12,503 nt of DNA from positions 1 to 12,503 of the forward strand of contig JAIWNU010000056.1 of NCBI GenBank assembly GCA_020216655.1, given 5' to 3'. This document shows positions 6,773 through 12,503 of this stretch, one piece after another. This DNA comes from Treponema sp. Its GTDB lineage: Bacteria > Spirochaetota > Spirochaetia > Treponematales > Breznakiellaceae. The notes below the pieces were generated by a model that did not search any database, was not told where the DNA came from, and saw only the letters and a list, made by a program, of their open reading frames with translations. The position numbers and the translations under genes are program-made. Position 1 is the stretch's first letter, and the number at the start of each line of letters is the position of its first letter.

Positions 6773-7247
6773 TGAACAGAGCCTATCCAGCCACCGCACT
6801 GCGCTCTATAAGCGGCTCTATGAGCAATTAAAAGAGCTTATTACTACCAAGTCTCCGAACCTCATTGCCGGTATGGCTACCATAGCAGCCCTGCTGCATG
6901 CCAAACTGAGCCATCATTTTTGGACCGGCTTTTATTTTGTGGCCGGCGAGGACGAACTCCATGTGGGGCCATATCAAGGTGCGGTAGCGTGCCAGGTCCT
7001 GAAGGGGCGTGGCGTGTGTCTTGCCTGTGCCCGGTCAAGGCAGCCGGTCGTAGTCCCCGATGTAGAAGCTTTTCCGGGGCATATTGCCTGCGACTCCCGG
7101 TCTAAAAGCGAAATAGTCGTTCCGCTCAAAAAAGACGGCCGGGTCGTCGCAGTTCTGGATGTGGATTCTGACAAACTTGCCCAGTTTGATGCAGGGGATG
7201 CGGAAGCACTCCAAAAAATCGTGGATTTGCTGGTGCCTTTTATATAA
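6765..7247 (+). CDS. Free methionine-(R)-sulfoxide reductase, GAF-domain type (fRMsr/YebR-like)
   Basis: Cytosolic single-GAF-domain enzyme of 160 aa, the usual length. The family reduces free methionine-R-sulfoxide to methionine with thioredoxin, a repair and antioxidant role. Visible signature: FWTGFYFV (52-59), VGPYQG (67-72), AC (75-76), GRGVC (81-85), VVPDVEAFPGHIACDSRSKSEIVVPL (96-121). The three redox/catalytic cysteines correspond to Cys76, Cys85 and Cys109. The Cys85-Cys109 spacing (24) matches E. coli YebR as I recall it (Cys94 and Cys118). The Cys76-Cys85 spacing is 9 rather than the usual 10, and the normal GVCGxA reads GVCLAC, adding Cys88. GGAG at 6751-6754 lies 10 nt before the ATG. 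The start overlaps the AI-2E-family gene by 8 bp, so translation is probably coupled. Confidence 0.93.
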   Translation: MIDEQSLSSHRTALYKRLYEQLKELITTKSPNLIAGMATIAALLHAKLSHHFWTGFYFVAGEDELHVGPYQGAVACQVLKGRGVCLACARSRQPVVVPDVEAFPGHIACDSRSKSEIVVPLKKDGRVVAVLDVDSDKLAQFDAGDAEALQKIVDLLVPFI

Positions 7248-7276
7248 AGGGCTATACTGTAGGGAGGGGGTATTAT

Positions 7277-7771
7277 ATGAAACGTCTCTTCTCTATAGTG
7301 GGGCTTTTAATTCTAACCGTTGCGATAGCGGGAGCTCAAGCCGCTCCTAAAAAGGTATTAACCCAGGCTAAACTGGATAAATTCCTGGCCGATTTGCCTA
7401 AGATTTCAAAGGATCTTGAAAAGTTTGCAGAAAAATATGACCAGGATATCGGTATGGGCAATCCTGAACTTGCTGAATCCTTTAGCCAGTTTACCGTTCC
7501 GGACGTCGCTGCTATGTTCAAGGCCATCCAGGCAGATGCCCAGGTAAAGGCCTTGCTTGCAAAATACGGCTGGAGCGATTTTTGGGAAGTATATGGGGCC
7601 GTGCTTTCAGGCTACTTTCTTGTTACTTTTGAGGATATTGCAGCCCAAATGAATTCGGCAGAGTTTACCAAGGCGGTGGAAAAAAGCAAAGCAGAATACA
7701 ATAAGGATGATTACCAACTGGTCAAGAAGAACCAAGCAAAGATTGCCGCCTTATTCGAAAGTCTGGAATAA
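7277..7771 (+). CDS. Small secreted alpha-helical protein of unknown function
   Basis: I do not recognise the family. The 164-aa product starts with a classical signal peptide: KR, then hydrophobic 4-18, with likely cleavage after AGA or AQA at residues 20-23. No cysteine is present, so it is not a lipoprotein and has no disulphides. The mature part of about 140 residues is rich in Lys, Ala, Glu and Leu and reads as several amphipathic helices, probably a soluble periplasmic protein. A hydrophobic, aromatic segment (YGWSDFWEVYGAVLSGYFLVTFEDIA, ~97-122) may be the core. GGAGGGGG at 7261-7268 lies 8 nt before the ATG. It follows the methionine sulfoxide reductase gene by 29 bp and is the last gene before a terminator. 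TATACT at 7253-7258 could be a -10 for an extra promoter, but I see no good -35. Confidence 0.85.
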   Translation: MKRLFSIVGLLILTVAIAGAQAAPKKVLTQAKLDKFLADLPKISKDLEKFAEKYDQDIGMGNPELAESFSQFTVPDVAAMFKAIQADAQVKALLAKYGWSDFWEVYGAVLSGYFLVTFEDIAAQMNSAEFTKAVEKSKAEYNKDDYQLVKKNQAKIAALFESLE

Positions 7772-7790
7772 GGCAGGCTTTCTTTCATTT
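7745..7790 (+). terminator. Intrinsic terminator overlapping the end of the secreted-protein gene
   Basis: GCCTTATTC (7748-7756) and GAATAAGGC (7766-7774) form a perfect 9-bp stem around a nine-base loop. GCC (7745-7747) and GGC (7776-7778) extend it past one bulged A. A T-rich run, TTTCTTTCATTT (7779-7790), follows. The hairpin includes the last codons and the TAA stop of the gene. On the opposite strand no T-run follows, so it works for plus-strand transcripts. Confidence 0.7.
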
Positions 7791-8949
7791 ATTTCTTTTT
7801 AAGCAGCGCTGCGAAGGGGTTATAGGTATCGTTTGAATCATCGCCGGCCATATATTTCTGCGATACCGCTTCTTCTTCGGCGGAGCCTGCTGGCTTAAGA
7901 GAGATGCGCTTTCGGCTGCGGTCCACCTCAAGTACTTGGACGGTCAAGGTTTGACCAATACTAACCGCGTCTTTTACATTATTGTACTTGCCGCCGCCCC
8001 TGAGTTCTGACACATGCACAAGGCCGTCCAGTCCCGGCTCCAGGTTTACAAAGGCCCCGTAGTCGGCAATGCGGACCACTTTTCCCGAATGTTTTGAACC
8101 TACGGGGTACTTTTCCGCTGCCTTTTCCCAGGGGTCTTCCTGGAGGCTTTTCATGCTTAGGGTGATTTTTTCCGTGCTCCAATCCAATTTAATGATTTCC
8201 GCCCGCACTTCCCGCCCCACTTTTATTGTCTTGGTAATATCTTCCACCCGTTCCCGGCTGATTTCTGATACGGGCAGCAGGGCTTGCACCGCACCGAGGT
8301 CTACAAAGGCACCGAAATCCTGAATGGAGGTTACCTTTCCGGTGACTATACTGTGTTCTTTTAATGTTTCCTTGAGCTTAGCCACCTTCTCTGCCTGCAG
8401 CGCCTCTTCTATTGCCCGGTTAGAAACAATGAGGTTTCGGCCGCTGTCCTTGTATTCCTGGATAAGGAACGTGAGGTGTTTCCCGACCAAAGGTGCGGCC
8501 TCTTCCGAACGTTTGAGACCCATCTGTGAATAGGGACAAAAGGCCCGCGCTTCGCCAATTTTTACCTCATATCCGCCTTTAATTTCTTTTTCAACGATCC
8601 CCTCCACGGGGATTTTGTTTTTATAGGCCTGTTCCAGCATAGAAAAATCAGTTTTATCTGAGCTGAAGCGCCTTGTAAAATAGAGTTGTCCGTTTTGGGC
8701 TTTTACAAAGAAAACCCGAATAGGGTCTCCTTCTTTAACAGTTACGTTCCCTTCTTTGTCCAGCACTTCCGCTTTGTCAAGAATTCCTTCGCTTTTGCCG
8801 CCAAGCTGCAAAAACACGGTGTCTTCAGATATGTACTCAATCCTGGTTTCCACCATCTGGCCGATTTCGTATTTTTCCCTGCTCCCCAAATTTTGTTCCA
8901 TGTAACGGGCGAAACTATTGTCTGCCGCTCCTGCTGCGCGCTTTGCCAT
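7789..8949 (-). CDS. S1 RNA-binding domain protein with four S1 repeats (ribosomal protein S1-like)
   Basis: Cytoplasmic RNA-binding protein of 386 aa made of four consecutive OB-fold S1 repeats, at about residues 28-95, 113-180, 199-268 and 283-353. Repeats 3 and 4 are the most typical (GKVTSIQDFGAFVDL...LLPVSEIS; GKVVRIADYGAFVNLEPGLDGLVHVSEL...). Repeats 1 and 2 are more divergent. This resembles short S1 proteins that help mRNA bind the 30S subunit. Full-length proteobacterial S1 has six repeats, so it may be the housekeeping S1 or an additional S1-like protein. It ends in a Lys-rich KKK tail. I chose ATG at 8949 because AAGGAG (8959-8964) sits 9 nt before it. An in-frame ATG at 8988 would add 13 residues but has no good site. 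It is convergent with the secreted-protein gene (17 bp apart) and divergent from the TetR gene. I see no convincing promoter for it. Confidence 0.93.
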   Translation of the reverse strand: MAKRAAGAADNSFARYMEQNLGSREKYEIGQMVETRIEYISEDTVFLQLGGKSEGILDKAEVLDKEGNVTVKEGDPIRVFFVKAQNGQLYFTRRFSSDKTDFSMLEQAYKNKIPVEGIVEKEIKGGYEVKIGEARAFCPYSQMGLKRSEEAAPLVGKHLTFLIQEYKDSGRNLIVSNRAIEEALQAEKVAKLKETLKEHSIVTGKVTSIQDFGAFVDLGAVQALLPVSEISRERVEDITKTIKVGREVRAEIIKLDWSTEKITLSMKSLQEDPWEKAAEKYPVGSKHSGKVVRIADYGAFVNLEPGLDGLVHVSELRGGGKYNNVKDAVSIGQTLTVQVLEVDRSRKRISLKPAGSAEEEAVSQKYMAGDDSNDTYNPFAALLKKK

Positions 8950-9021
8950 CTTATTACTCTCCTTATCAGGTTGATGAAAGCATACCAAAAAAAATTATTT
9001 ATGGGGAGGTCCATTACAAGC

Positions 9022-9050
9022 TTGAAATGATCTTATCAGAGCGCTATTAT
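9022..9050 (+). promoter_or_regulatory. Sigma-70 promoter of the TetR/efflux operon
   Basis: TTGAAA (9022-9027; 5 of 6), exactly 17 bp, then TATTAT (9045-9050; 5 of 6). The transcript would begin near 9057, about 40 bases before the TTG start at 9097. Its -10 and start region are overlapped by palindromic repeats, as expected for an autoregulated TetR operon. Confidence 0.7.
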
Positions 9051-9078
9051 TACACAATAAATGTGTAAAATGTGTAAT
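9049..9078. promoter_or_regulatory. Predicted operator of the TetR-family regulator (nested TTACACA/TGTGTAA palindromes)
   Basis: TTACACA (9050-9056), ATAAA, TGTGTAA (9062-9068) is a perfect 7-bp inverted repeat. A second TGTGTAA copy at 9071 with T at 9078 makes ATTACACA (9049-9056) and TGTGTAAT (9071-9078) another perfect 8-bp inverted repeat. The two right-hand copies are direct repeats 9 bp apart. The block covers the promoter -10 edge, the transcription start and the leader. Confidence 0.65.
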
Positions 9079-9096
9079 TAAAGGGGGCAAGGTAAA

Positions 9097-9789
9097 TTGG
9101 TCGATATCACACGGGACCGTATTATCAGTGCTGCCCAGGGAATACTGAAAACCCGCGGAGCAGAAGCGCTTACCATGGAAACTGCGGCAGAACTCGCAGG
9201 GGTGAGCCGGAAAACGGTGTACAATTATTTCCAGAATCGTTTTGAACTCATTGATGCGGCGGTAGCCCGGTGGATGCGCCATGTTCTCGATGGAGTGGAA
9301 GGTATCGCTGCGGATAACAGCCTCCCCTTTATCGACAAGCTCAACGCTATTGTAGACCGGGGGTTTCAGGATCTCCGGGAGGGTGGCCGAATTTTTGGCC
9401 GGCCCCACCGGGAATTGCTTGACCCGAACGAGCTTGAGCTGCGGAACAGCCTCCAAAATTCGCTGGAGAACCTGATTAAAAGCATTGTTAATTCCGCTGC
9501 CGGGGAAGGGTACATACGAGAGGAATTTAGTCCCCATCAAATTACCTGGATTATCATCAATATAATTACCGGAATTACTGTCCTTGAGCAGGTGGAGGAC
9601 CAGAGTTTTTCCAAGGCAGAACTGCTCCAGGATTCTCTCAAAGCAGTGGTCCTTGGGGTCTTAAGTCCCGCCGGTTTGGCCGCCATGAGGGATTCTCCGC
9701 TGCTTGCGGGAATGCCGGCCGCAAGGACCATGCCTAACGACGAAGTTAAATTGTTACGGACCAAAGGAGCGCCGCATTATGGCAGCTAA
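9097..9789 (+). CDS. TetR/AcrR family transcriptional regulator
   Basis: DNA-binding repressor-type protein, 230 aa, a usual TetR length. The N-terminal helix-turn-helix is clear at about residues 5-51: RDRIISAAQGILKTRG, then MET-AAELAGVSRKTVYNYFQNRFEL, with the family hallmark Y-x-YF. The remaining ~180 residues are the helical ligand-binding and dimerisation domain, which is not conserved enough to name a ligand. The start is TTG at 9097, preceded by a purine-rich GGGGGCAAGG stretch (9083-9092). No ATG with a better site is available before the HTH. It is the first gene of the efflux operon, its 3' end overlapping the adaptor gene by 11 bp. It most likely represses itself and the pump through the palindromes at 9049-9078, releasing them when an exported compound binds. 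Confidence 0.93.
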   Translation: MVDITRDRIISAAQGILKTRGAEALTMETAAELAGVSRKTVYNYFQNRFELIDAAVARWMRHVLDGVEGIAADNSLPFIDKLNAIVDRGFQDLREGGRIFGRPHRELLDPNELELRNSLQNSLENLIKSIVNSAAGEGYIREEFSPHQITWIIINIITGITVLEQVEDQSFSKAELLQDSLKAVVLGVLSPAGLAAMRDSPLLAGMPAARTMPNDEVKLLRTKGAPHYGS

Positions 9790-10843
9790 AAAGCTTACAA
9801 TTGGCCGGATTGCACGGTTTTTTATCCCCCTGCTTATTCTCGCGGGTGCTTTTTATGTGAGCCGCGGAATGGGGAAGAGCGGTGAAACCGAAAAAAAAGC
9901 GAGTCCTATTCCGGTCCGGGTGGAAAAACCTCGCTACGGAGACCTGGTCCGGACCTTGAATATTAACGGCTATGTGGAATCGGAGCGAATGGTGACGGTA
10001 CTCCCCCTTGTTTCCGGGGTGCTCCAGGACCTCTATGTGGATGTGGGGGACCGGGTGCGGGCGGACCAGATCATTGCCCGAATTGATCCCGAACGGTATC
10101 GGCTCCAGTTCCAGCAGGCTGAAACTGCATACCTTTCGGCCCAATCTACGTTTGATCGGGTGTCCCAGCTCTACAAATCAAACGCAACCAGCACCCAGAA
10201 CTATGAACAGGCCAAGGCTCAGGCTGAGGCCTATAAATCTCAGTATGATTTAGCAAAATTGCAGCTCGAGTATACCGATATCAAAAGTCCCCTAGACGGG
10301 GTGGTTCTTAAAAAGCATCTCTCAGTAGGATCCTTGGCCGCCCCTGAACGGCCCCTGGTCACCATTGCGGATCTCAATAACCTCCTTATCCGCTGCCAGA
10401 TTCCCGAACGGTATTATTCCCAGTTCCAGAATGCCCACAGGACGGGCGGGGGAGACCTCTGGATTAGTATCCGGCGCAGCGACGGATCGGTCTTCCCTGG
10501 ACGCATTAGAAGTATAAGCCCCTTCGTATCGGCGGAAACGAAAAACTTCGAAGTGGTCATTACTGTCGCTTCTGACACGGAGTCCCTGCGGCCCGGTATG
10601 TTTGTGACCACTTCCTTTGAGCTTTCCCGGATAAAAAATGTGTACACCCTGCCTTTTGCAGCCCTTGCGGGGGGAAACACCCTGTGGTACGCCGAGGATG
10701 GCCGGGCAAAGAAAGAGGAAATTGCCATTACCGAGAGCAACGACGAAAGATTTGTGGTAGGTAAGGAATGGGCTGACCGGGATGTGATAGTGGAAGGCTG
10801 GTATTTCCTGCGAGAACAGAGTCCTGTGGCGGTAAGTCAATGA
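9779..10843 (+). CDS. RND efflux periplasmic adaptor subunit (membrane fusion protein, HlyD/AcrA-like)
   Basis: Periplasmic adaptor linking the RND pump downstream to an outer-membrane channel, 354 aa. An uncleaved N-terminal membrane anchor runs from about residue 11 to 28, with no lipobox, so it is not an AcrA-type lipoprotein. The lipoyl-like half-motifs are PLVSGVLQDLYVDVGDRVRADQIIARID (76-103) and YTDIKSPLDGVVLKKHLSVGSLAAP (165-189). Between them lies a coiled-coil hairpin of about 60 residues (105-163), followed by beta-barrel and membrane-proximal domains to about 350, including the RPGMFVTTSF segment (271-280). I chose ATG at 9779 because AAAGGAG (9763-9769) is well placed and the hydrophobic anchor follows at once. 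A longer in-frame start at 9704 would add 25 unlikely residues. It overlaps the TetR gene by 11 bp and the RND gene by 4 bp. No outer-membrane channel gene is seen here. Confidence 0.94.
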   Translation: MAAKKLTIGRIARFFIPLLILAGAFYVSRGMGKSGETEKKASPIPVRVEKPRYGDLVRTLNINGYVESERMVTVLPLVSGVLQDLYVDVGDRVRADQIIARIDPERYRLQFQQAETAYLSAQSTFDRVSQLYKSNATSTQNYEQAKAQAEAYKSQYDLAKLQLEYTDIKSPLDGVVLKKHLSVGSLAAPERPLVTIADLNNLLIRCQIPERYYSQFQNAHRTGGGDLWISIRRSDGSVFPGRIRSISPFVSAETKNFEVVITVASDTESLRPGMFVTTSFELSRIKNVYTLPFAALAGGNTLWYAEDGRAKKEEIAITESNDERFVVGKEWADRDVIVEGWYFLREQSPVAVSQ

Positions 10844-12503
10844 TACTCTCAGATTTTTCGGTCAAACATCCGGCTATCATCGTTATACTCCTTGCGGCGC
10901 TGCTCCTCTTTGCCATGCTGGCCCTGGGGGCGCTCAATACGGAAATGATTCCGCCGGTTACCATGCCCAAGGCGACCATTATCACGAAGCTTCCCGGCGC
11001 GGGGGCCAGGGAAATGGAACGGAACGTGAGCCGGATAATTGAAAACCAGATGGCCACTTTGCCGGGTTTAACGGAGCTTACTTCATCAAGCTATGCGTCC
11101 TATTCGTCGGTAACCCTTTCCTTTAACGCTTCGGTCAATGTCCGGGATAAACTCCCCCAAATACGGGAACTTCTGAACGGCATTCTGGATGAACTCCCAG
11201 AAAATATTGATGGAGCCCCGGTTATCTATATTATGGAAGCCGGCGCATTTTTGCCGATTTTTTCTGTCCGTATCGACAGTTCCATGGATTTGGAACAGCT
11301 CACCACTTATCTGGAAGACCGGCTGGAGCCTTCTCTGGCCCGGATCGACGGGGTCTCCAAAATAAACCTGGTTGGTGGGCTCCACAAGGAAGCCCGCATT
11401 ACCCTGCGTCTCGATGACCTTGCGTCACGAAAGCTTTCGGCCCTGCAGATTTATCAGGCCCTGCAGTACAACAACCGGAACATCCCTGCGGGAAACGCCC
11501 AGTTCAGGGAGCGGGAGCTTTCCTTTACCGCCGCAGGATCCCTGGAAACCCTTTCTGACCTGGAAAACCTCACTGTAGGCTACGCTGACAATACACCCAT
11601 TTATCTCAAGGATGTCGCCACGGTGGCCCTGGTCCAGGAAAGGCAGGAATTCCGCGTCCGTTCCGCCGGCAAAAACTATGTTATGGTGGATATTCTAAAA
11701 CGAGACGAAGGGAACACGATAAAAATAGTTTCGGAGGCAAAAAAGGTCCTGGAGGAGATCCGCCAGGAGACCAATGGAAACGTAAGCTATCAGGTCATCA
11801 GCGACCAGAGCGAAACCACCCAGCGTTCCTTGGAAACGGTCATATCCGCCGCCATAAGCGGGCTGTTGCTTACAATCCTAGTTATACTGCTCGTGCTCCA
11901 CAACTTCAGGGCTACCCTTATCATCAGTCTTTCTATTCCCCTTTCCATCCTCTTTGCCATTCTGGGCCTCTACGCCACGGGCCGGTCCTTGAACCTGCTT
12001 TCCCTGTCGGGCATGACCGTAGCCATCGGTATGATTGTGGACAATTCCATCGTTGTGCTGGAAACGACCTACCGGAAATTCAAACAGAGCGGTGACCGGA
12101 ATGACGCGGCCCGCCGCGGGGCGGATGAACTGGGGGCGGCGGTACTGGCTTCTACCGTTACAAGCATCTGCGTCTTTGCGCCCCTCCTTTTTCTCAAGGG
12201 TATCATCGGTATTATTATGAACGACCTGTCCCTAGCCATCGTGTTCGCCCTGGGAGCCAGTGCCCTCGTAGCGGTTGTGGTGGTCCCCTGGCTTTCTTCG
12301 CTCATCCTGGCCGATGAAGACACGCTGAAACGGCCCAAAGTGCTGACCCAAATAGAAAAGGCCATAGACCGGACTTTAGACCGGCTCGAAGGGGGCTACC
12401 GGCGTCTCCTTTCCTGGGTCCTATCCCACAAGTTGTTTACCATAGCCCTCTCCCTCTCTCTTTTAGCCGGGTCGCTCCTCTTTATCAATGCCCTTAAAAT
12501 CAG
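10840..12503 (+). CDS. RND family efflux transporter permease (AcrB/Mdt-like, HAE-type), partial, N-terminal ~554 residues
   Basis: Inner-membrane proton-driven efflux pump. The frame is open without a stop from ATG at 10840 to the right edge, giving about half of a protein usually near 1030 aa. Helix 1 spans residues about 12-32, followed by the family start (EMIPPVTMPKATIITKLPGAGAREMERNVSRIIENQMATLPGL). The first periplasmic porter domain runs to about 330, then helices from about 340. The TM4 motif VAIGMIVDNSIVVLE (394-408) aligns with AcrB around Asp407/Asp408: the first Asp is kept (Asp401) and the second is Asn402, a variant I recall as common in non-AcrB RND pumps. The segment AAVLASTVTSICVFAPLLFLKG and its surroundings (about 433-455) are also typical. 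The ATGA overlap with the adaptor gene indicates translational coupling. Drug, dye or lipid specificity cannot be read. Confidence 0.95.
   Translation, partial: MILSDFSVKHPAIIVILLAALLLFAMLALGALNTEMIPPVTMPKATIITKLPGAGAREMERNVSRIIENQMATLPGLTELTSSSYASYSSVTLSFNASVNVRDKLPQIRELLNGILDELPENIDGAPVIYIMEAGAFLPIFSVRIDSSMDLEQLTTYLEDRLEPSLARIDGVSKINLVGGLHKEARITLRLDDLASRKLSALQIYQALQYNNRNIPAGNAQFRERELSFTAAGSLETLSDLENLTVGYADNTPIYLKDVATVALVQERQEFRVRSAGKNYVMVDILKRDEGNTIKIVSEAKKVLEEIRQETNGNVSYQVISDQSETTQRSLETVISAAISGLLLTILVILLVLHNFRATLIISLSIPLSILFAILGLYATGRSLNLLSLSGMTVAIGMIVDNSIVVLETTYRKFKQSGDRNDAARRGADELGAAVLASTVTSICVFAPLLFLKGIIGIIMNDLSLAIVFALGASALVAVVVVPWLSSLILADEDTLKRPKVLTQIEKAIDRTLDRLEGGYRRLLSWVLSHKLFTIALSLSLLAGSLLFINALKI

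Noticed and set aside
8947..8988. Upstream start for the S1-repeat protein at 8988
   Set aside because: The extra 13 residues lack a ribosome site, whereas the ATG at 8949 has AAGGAG at good spacing.
8995..9540. 181-residue open frame on the minus strand
   Set aside because: Antisense to the clear TetR gene and running across its promoter; no recognisable protein features.
9704..9778. Longer N-terminus of the efflux adaptor starting at 9704
   Set aside because: It would add 25 residues wholly inside the TetR gene, while ATG at 9779 has AAAGGAG and leads directly into the membrane anchor.
10322..10840. 172-residue open frame on the minus strand
   Set aside because: Antisense to the adaptor-protein gene; no family resemblance.
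1..12503. CRISPR array, tRNA/rRNA genes, insertion sequences, prophage or toxin-antitoxin genes
   Set aside because: No regularly spaced repeats, no transposase- or phage-like frames and no cloverleaf or rRNA-like stretch were seen; nearly all DNA is accounted for by ordinary genes.

Overview
The window reads as an ordinary protein-coding stretch of a bacterial chromosome of roughly balanced base composition. The diderm-type genes (lipoprotein, RND efflux pump with periplasmic adaptor), the S1-repeat protein and the overall style suggest a spirochaete of the Treponema group. This assignment is an inference from protein style; there is no rRNA or tRNA here to anchor it. I see no mobile element, CRISPR array or RNA gene.

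Region 1 (1-5526, minus strand) is an oligopeptide/dipeptide-type (Opp/Dpp) ABC importer operon. It is transcribed from a promoter at 5498-5526 in the order: large lipoprotein substrate-binding protein (SBP), OppB-like permease, OppC-like permease, and OppD-like ATPase cut by the left edge. Two hairpins, one a good intrinsic terminator, lie between the SBP gene and the permeases, as expected if SBP is made in excess. The SBP is the most unusual gene. Its family-5 motifs appear in rotated order: the part normally C-terminal comes first, the normally N-terminal part second, and a beta-sandwich-like tail follows. The OppC-like subunit carries about 200 extra residues outside the membrane, and a perfect 9-bp palindrome sits inside the SBP promoter.

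Region 2 (5568-7790, plus strand) is a compact three-gene unit: an AI-2E-family membrane protein, a free methionine-(R)-sulfoxide reductase of the GAF type with altered cysteine spacing, and a small secreted helical protein of unknown function. A sigma-70-like promoter would start the transcript on or next to a candidate start codon of the first gene. The unit ends in a terminator hairpin built partly from the last codons of the third gene.

Region 3 (7789-8949, minus strand) is a protein of four S1 RNA-binding repeats, convergent with region 2 and divergent from region 4.

Region 4 (9022-12503, plus strand) is a TetR regulator, a periplasmic adaptor and an RND efflux transporter, the last cut by the right edge. 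The genes overlap (11 bp and 4 bp) and form one operon. A strong promoter precedes it, overlaid by nested TTACACA/TGTGTAA palindromes that are the obvious candidate operator for the TetR protein.
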